A stretch of DNA of 64,000 bases from assembly GCF_001659605.2 (NCBI RefSeq), contig NC_035167.2, positions 1,488,001 through 1,552,000 on the forward strand, in the 5' to 3' direction. Shown here piece by piece: positions 59,867-64,000 of this stretch. The first letter of the stretch is position 1. Each line of letters opens with the position of its first letter. The notes under the pieces were generated by a model. That model made no database searches. It was not told where the DNA came from and saw nothing but the letters and a program-made list of their open reading frames with translations. The position numbers and the translations under genes are program-made. The stretch is from Manihot esculenta (Eukaryota; Streptophyta; Magnoliopsida; Malpighiales; Euphorbiaceae).

Positions 59867-61215
59867 TTAAGACCAATTTGGTGAAATGGGTTTTGATTCT
59901 TCAACTTTCCGGGCAAAAAAATGCACCAAAAAATCTAAAAATTCAAGCTTTCTGCTACATGAACAAGAGAGGAGTTCAAAGAAAGTTGGGTTAATGGAGA
60001 TAAAGCCATTGGAGTTGACATGAAATGGCACTGAGCACTGTGGATTTGTGTGGGAAATGAGTGGAAGGAGGATATGGGAAGGGAAAATTGTTGGGTAGTG
60101 AGCAGGGAGCCCACCAAATTGGAATCCCAAAGCCATTTTCATGGCACAAAATATGGTGAGTTCTTATACCAAATTTTCTAATAGAAAGTCCCGTCCTTTA
60201 CCACTCGTCATTTTCCACCATTACTGCTCTGTGTTTTTGCCTTACCAGTTATTTTCCTTCAATACTGTAACGCTATCTTTTTGAATTACTCCCACAATCT
60301 TTGCTAATTTTACAATTATATACCCATTAAAAATATTAAATTTTATTAAATGCTGAGATATATTTTGGAAGAATTTTTGAAAATAAAAATAAAATTATAA
60401 TAGTTAATTTATAATTATTATAGTATAAAAAAAATAAATAATAATTTTAAAATGATTAAAAATAAAAGATAAAAAAATATATAGAAAAGAGTGATAGTAT
60501 TTTGACTTTTGTTAACAGTGAAAAAATATTCTTTTATTATTTAATTCTTCTAATTAAAGCACAAGGTAAATAAGCTTGTAAAATCTATTTTTATTGTTAC
60601 ATGTTATTTAAATTTTTCTTTTTGTTAAAGGTATATTCGTAACTTCAATTTTTATTTTTTTATTTTTTTATTTTTTTTCCACTTTATAATTGGTAGAAAA
60701 TATTTTAGAAATTTGAAAGGAAATTTAAATATATTATATATTTTTTTCTTTAATTACTTTTTTTAAACATAATTAATGTTTGTGATTTTTCCAAATAACT
60801 CTAATACGAATAAGGTGAAATACATTGATTATTTAGCTGTTATTTGAATAAAAGAAATACTGATCTGAATTATTAAAATAATAAAATATGAGTAATTTAT
60901 TTGGGAAAAAAATATTTTCTTCTATGAAATTTACCTTATAAATCTTCAATTTCATCTTGCAAAAGTTTTACATCCTATCTTCAGTTATTTTATTTTATTT
61001 TATTTTAAATAATTTCTATGTATTCCAACCAAATGTTATGTTGCAAGTAATTACTTTTAATTACTCTCTCCGTCTTATAATTTTTATTTATAAAGATATT
61101 TATGTGGAATGAGTAATTTAATTATATTCAGAATATATAATATGTAGTTTGAGTAGCCTACAAAAAAGGAGAGGATATATATTTACATAAAAATTATGTT
61201 TCTATCTATTATTCT
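59867..61215. other. Kinase upstream region and AT-rich spacer
   Basis: The first 300 bp are the presumed kinase 5' leader and promoter and include an open frame of 91 codons (60142-59867, minus) ending directly at the kinase ATG. The rest is very AT-rich spacer without a supported gene. Confidence 0.5.
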
Positions 61216-61219
61216 TATT

Positions 61220-64000
61220 TAATTCGCCCTGCAAGATGGCAGACGAGAAGTAATACCAATTTAATCGACTGAAATCTAGTGCCGATAGTGGCTTTGTTAA
61301 CATGTTTGCTAGTTGCTCCTTAGAGGAAACATGAGAGACACATAGACTTCCATCTTAAACTTGTGTTTGGACAAAATGATAATCGATAGCAATATGTTTC
61401 ATTCTCGAGTGAAAAATTGGATTGGTAATAACATAAGTTGTACCTAAATTATCACAGTATATTACGGGGTTTTGTAATACTAGAATGTGAAGCTCGGTTA
61501 ATAGATTTCTCACCCACGATAAGTCAGCAAATGTAGCTGCAACCGACTTATATTATGCCTTAGTTGATGATTGTGCCACCCATTTCTATTTCTTGGAAGA
61601 CCATCCATCCTACTGGATTTCTTCCCAAAAAGATTATACGTGCACTTGTTGAAATTCTATCATCACGGTTTCCAATCAAATCAGCATCTGAAAATGCACG
61701 TGATTTAGTTGAAGTATCTTTACGAATGAATAGTCCAGAATCAAATGTGCCAACTAGATATCTCAACAAACGCTTCACTGCAGACCAATGATTGATAGTT
61801 GGCCATGACGTGTACTGTGATAATTTGTTAACCACAAAAGTCACATCTGGTTGAGTTAATAATAAGTATTGCAAGCTGCCTAAAACCGCACGATATTCAA
61901 AAGCATCACTTACATGTATCGAATCATTAAGACTCAAGGATGTAGTAGGTGATAATAGCGTGGAGATAGATTTGGCTTCTTGCATTTGCACTTCTCTAGG
62001 ATTTCGCAAATGTAGTTTTATTGAGACAAGAATAAGTCATTCATTGTGCGAGTTACCTTTACTCCCAAGAAAAAATGTAAGTCCCCCAAATCTTTAATTG
62101 AGAACCGATTCCCAAGTGTTATAATAAACTGCTCTATATCTCTTGAATTGCTGCCAGTGATAATTATGTTGTCGACATATACAAGAAGATAAATAATTTT
62201 TCCAGGTTTGGAATAGATGAACAAACATGTGTCTAATTGAGATTGTTCAAATCTAACTGAAACAAGAAATGTTTTCAACTCATAATACCACGCCCTTGGT
62301 GCCTGCTTAAGTCCATAAAGTGATTTTTCTAAATGATAGACATGGTTTGGTACCCTATCATTGAAAATGCCATGCGGTTGTTCTAAAACCCAACCTCAAA
62401 TAATTGACCATATAAAAATGCATTATTGATGTCTACTTGTCATAATGGCCACCCCGAGTAACAACAATGGAGAGAATAATCCTTACAGTTGGATGCTTTG
62501 CCACTGGCGAAAACGTTTGATCAAAATCCAAACCGGGTCGTTGTGTAAAATCCCTTGCAACCAACCATACCTTATGTCATATTGAATTTCCTTTAGAATC
62601 ACACTTAATCCGGAACAACCACTTACAAATTATAATATTTGAAATATTTTTAGGAGATACAAGTTTTCATGTTTGTTGTTTCATGAGAGCATTATATTCT
62701 TCTTCCATGGCCGCCATTTGGGATCTTTTAAAGCTTGAGCAATTGTTTTAGGAACAACATGCTTAGATGTGATCCGAAGAACAGTAGACAAACACAATTT
62801 ATTAATTGGTTTAGAGATGTTATTTTTACTGTGTGTCACCATTGGATGTGTCGATTTGTTTTGCACAAGGCACAGGTGAGGAGCTGCATGCTGAATTAAT
62901 AGATTATGTGAGTGTAATAAAAGTTGGTGATGACGCCATACCTAACAATGAATTAGTTGTGATGTTTGAGTCACTGGAAGGAGTGAGCATTAGCGAACGC
63001 TCAACTGTTGAACAAGAAACCTCTAATGTTATTGGCAGAGTAGCACTCCCAATGCTGTTAGTACCTATAGAATATGGTAGAATAAAATGAAGGGCTAACC
63101 AAGCATCGTTTGTAGAGGACACAGTTCATTCTAAAGTTGGTGCGATGGAGGAAAAAGTGAATGCAGACTCTATAAAATCAATATGACGATAAAGATATAG
63201 TTTTGACGTGGATGGATCATAGCATTTATATGCACTTTGATTCATAGAGTAGCTTAAAAATGCACATGAAGTAGATCATTTTTTAAGCTTGTTTGAATTA
63301 TATGGTTATATCCAAGGTAGCAAAGATACCCAAACTCGTAGTTTAGAGTAATTAGGTTCTTTACCATGAAGACACCAAAATGGGGATTTCTTATTGTTGT
63401 GGGTATTCTGTTTATCAAATAAATTGTTGTTTGGAAAGTATAAGACCAATACGAAAGAGGTAAATTAGCTAAATGCAGTAATGTAATACCAGTTTCAACA
63501 ATACGCTGATGATGACACTCAGCTATAGCATTGTGTTCAGGTGTGTATGGAGGTATTAAAAAGTGTGAGATCTCATGTTCTTGAAGAAAGCTTTTTAGGT
63601 GCAGAAATTCACCCTATTGTCAGAATAGAATGACCCTATTTTTTTATTAAAATAGTTTTCAACAAGATTTTTATAGGATAGAAAGACAACTGACACATCA
63701 GACTTTCATTTTAATGGAAATAACAAAACACATTGATTGAAATGATTAATAAATATTAAATAATAACGAAAATCATCAACAGAAGTAATGGGGGCTAGAC
63801 CCCAAACATCATAATAGAGTAGTTCTAATGGTGCTGAACTGGTCATTGAGGATTCAAAAAACAGAGTTTTGTGCATTTTGTTGCACTTACAGGAATCATA
63901 AAAGAATTTACTGTCAATAGCAGGAGAAACGGGTAATTGAAATTATTGTAAAATAAGATATATAATCGGTGTGGAAGGATGACCGAGACGCTAATGCCAA
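61220..64000 (-). mobile_element. Decayed Ty1/copia retrotransposon, continuing past the window end
   Basis: Read on the minus strand from the window end, pol domains appear in copia order but with stops and frameshifts. Near 63960 is the GAG-pre-integrase motif (LGHPS). From 63900 to about 63500 are integrase fragments. From 62278 to 62018 is reverse transcriptase (QLDTCLFIYS; LLVYVDNIIITGS, with the YVDN variant of the catalytic YVDD box; DLGDLHFFLGV). From 62009 to 61560 is the connection and RNase H region (YRAVLGSLQYLLLTQPDVTF; KRLLRYLVGT; SDADLIGNRDDR). At about 61440-61230 is the RNase H end (NPIFHSRMKHIAIDYHFV; SSKEQLANMLTKPLS). Integrase before RT defines Ty1/copia. A 3' LTR was not recognised. 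The plus-strand frames here are antisense artefacts. Confidence 0.88.

Noticed and set aside
62833..63090. 85-codon plus-strand frame
   Set aside because: Antisense to the decayed copia element, with no domain.

Overview
The window is nuclear DNA from a flowering plant (eudicot). This rests on GT-AG introns in plant gene families (AGL15/AGL18-type MADS box, BPS1, SEC31), AT-rich spacers, and plant LINE, TRIM, Ty1/copia and Ty3/gypsy elements. The gene set and repeats would suit a woody Malpighiales species such as a Euphorbiaceae, but that is an inference. No rRNA, tRNA or CRISPR array was seen.

Layout: 0-7.2 kb is AT-rich spacer with a decayed LINE on the minus strand and a dispersed LTR-like repeat. 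At 7.3-13.1 kb a single-exon BPS1-like gene (+) meets, tail to tail, an eight-exon AGL15/AGL18-type MADS-box gene (-) with a tiny TRIM retrotransposon in intron 5. From 13.2 to 17.4 kb lies spacer with local duplications. At 17.4-21.0 kb is an eight-exon SAM-dependent methyltransferase (-) of the EEF1AKMT4 type, with a 20-nt microexon. From 21.7 to 34.7 kb is a three-level nest of one LTR-retrotransposon family: an old solo LTR, split by a second solo LTR, split in turn by a very young full-length element. Both inner insertions have perfect 5-bp target duplications and the outer one matches at 4 of 5. A gypsy gag relic follows to about 36 kb.

From 36 to 39.2 kb is AT-rich spacer with a tandemly duplicated repeat and a LINE 3' end. 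At 39.2-39.9 kb is a two-exon glyoxalase-I-like (VOC) gene (+). At 41.7-53.3 kb is a complete 22-exon SEC31 gene (+); all exon junctions keep frame and give about 1,135 residues. From 53.3 to 58.4 kb is spacer with a dispersed repeat and a MITE. At 58.4-59.9 kb is a single-exon receptor-like cytoplasmic protein kinase (-). From 61.2 kb to the end is a decayed Ty1/copia element (-) running off the window.

The host genes are unrelated housekeeping and regulatory genes (vesicle coat, translation-factor methylation, transcription factor, kinase, detoxification) and form no pathway. The most unusual material is the retrotransposon nest. Its young element has LTRs that look identical, yet its gag is interrupted by stops and no intact pol is visible, so it was probably moved in trans. 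Its LTR carries clustered TTCGGC-type palindromes. A splice donor conserved in three diverged LTR copies pairs with an acceptor just before the gag ATG, suggesting a leader intron that would remove the primer-binding site from gag mRNA.
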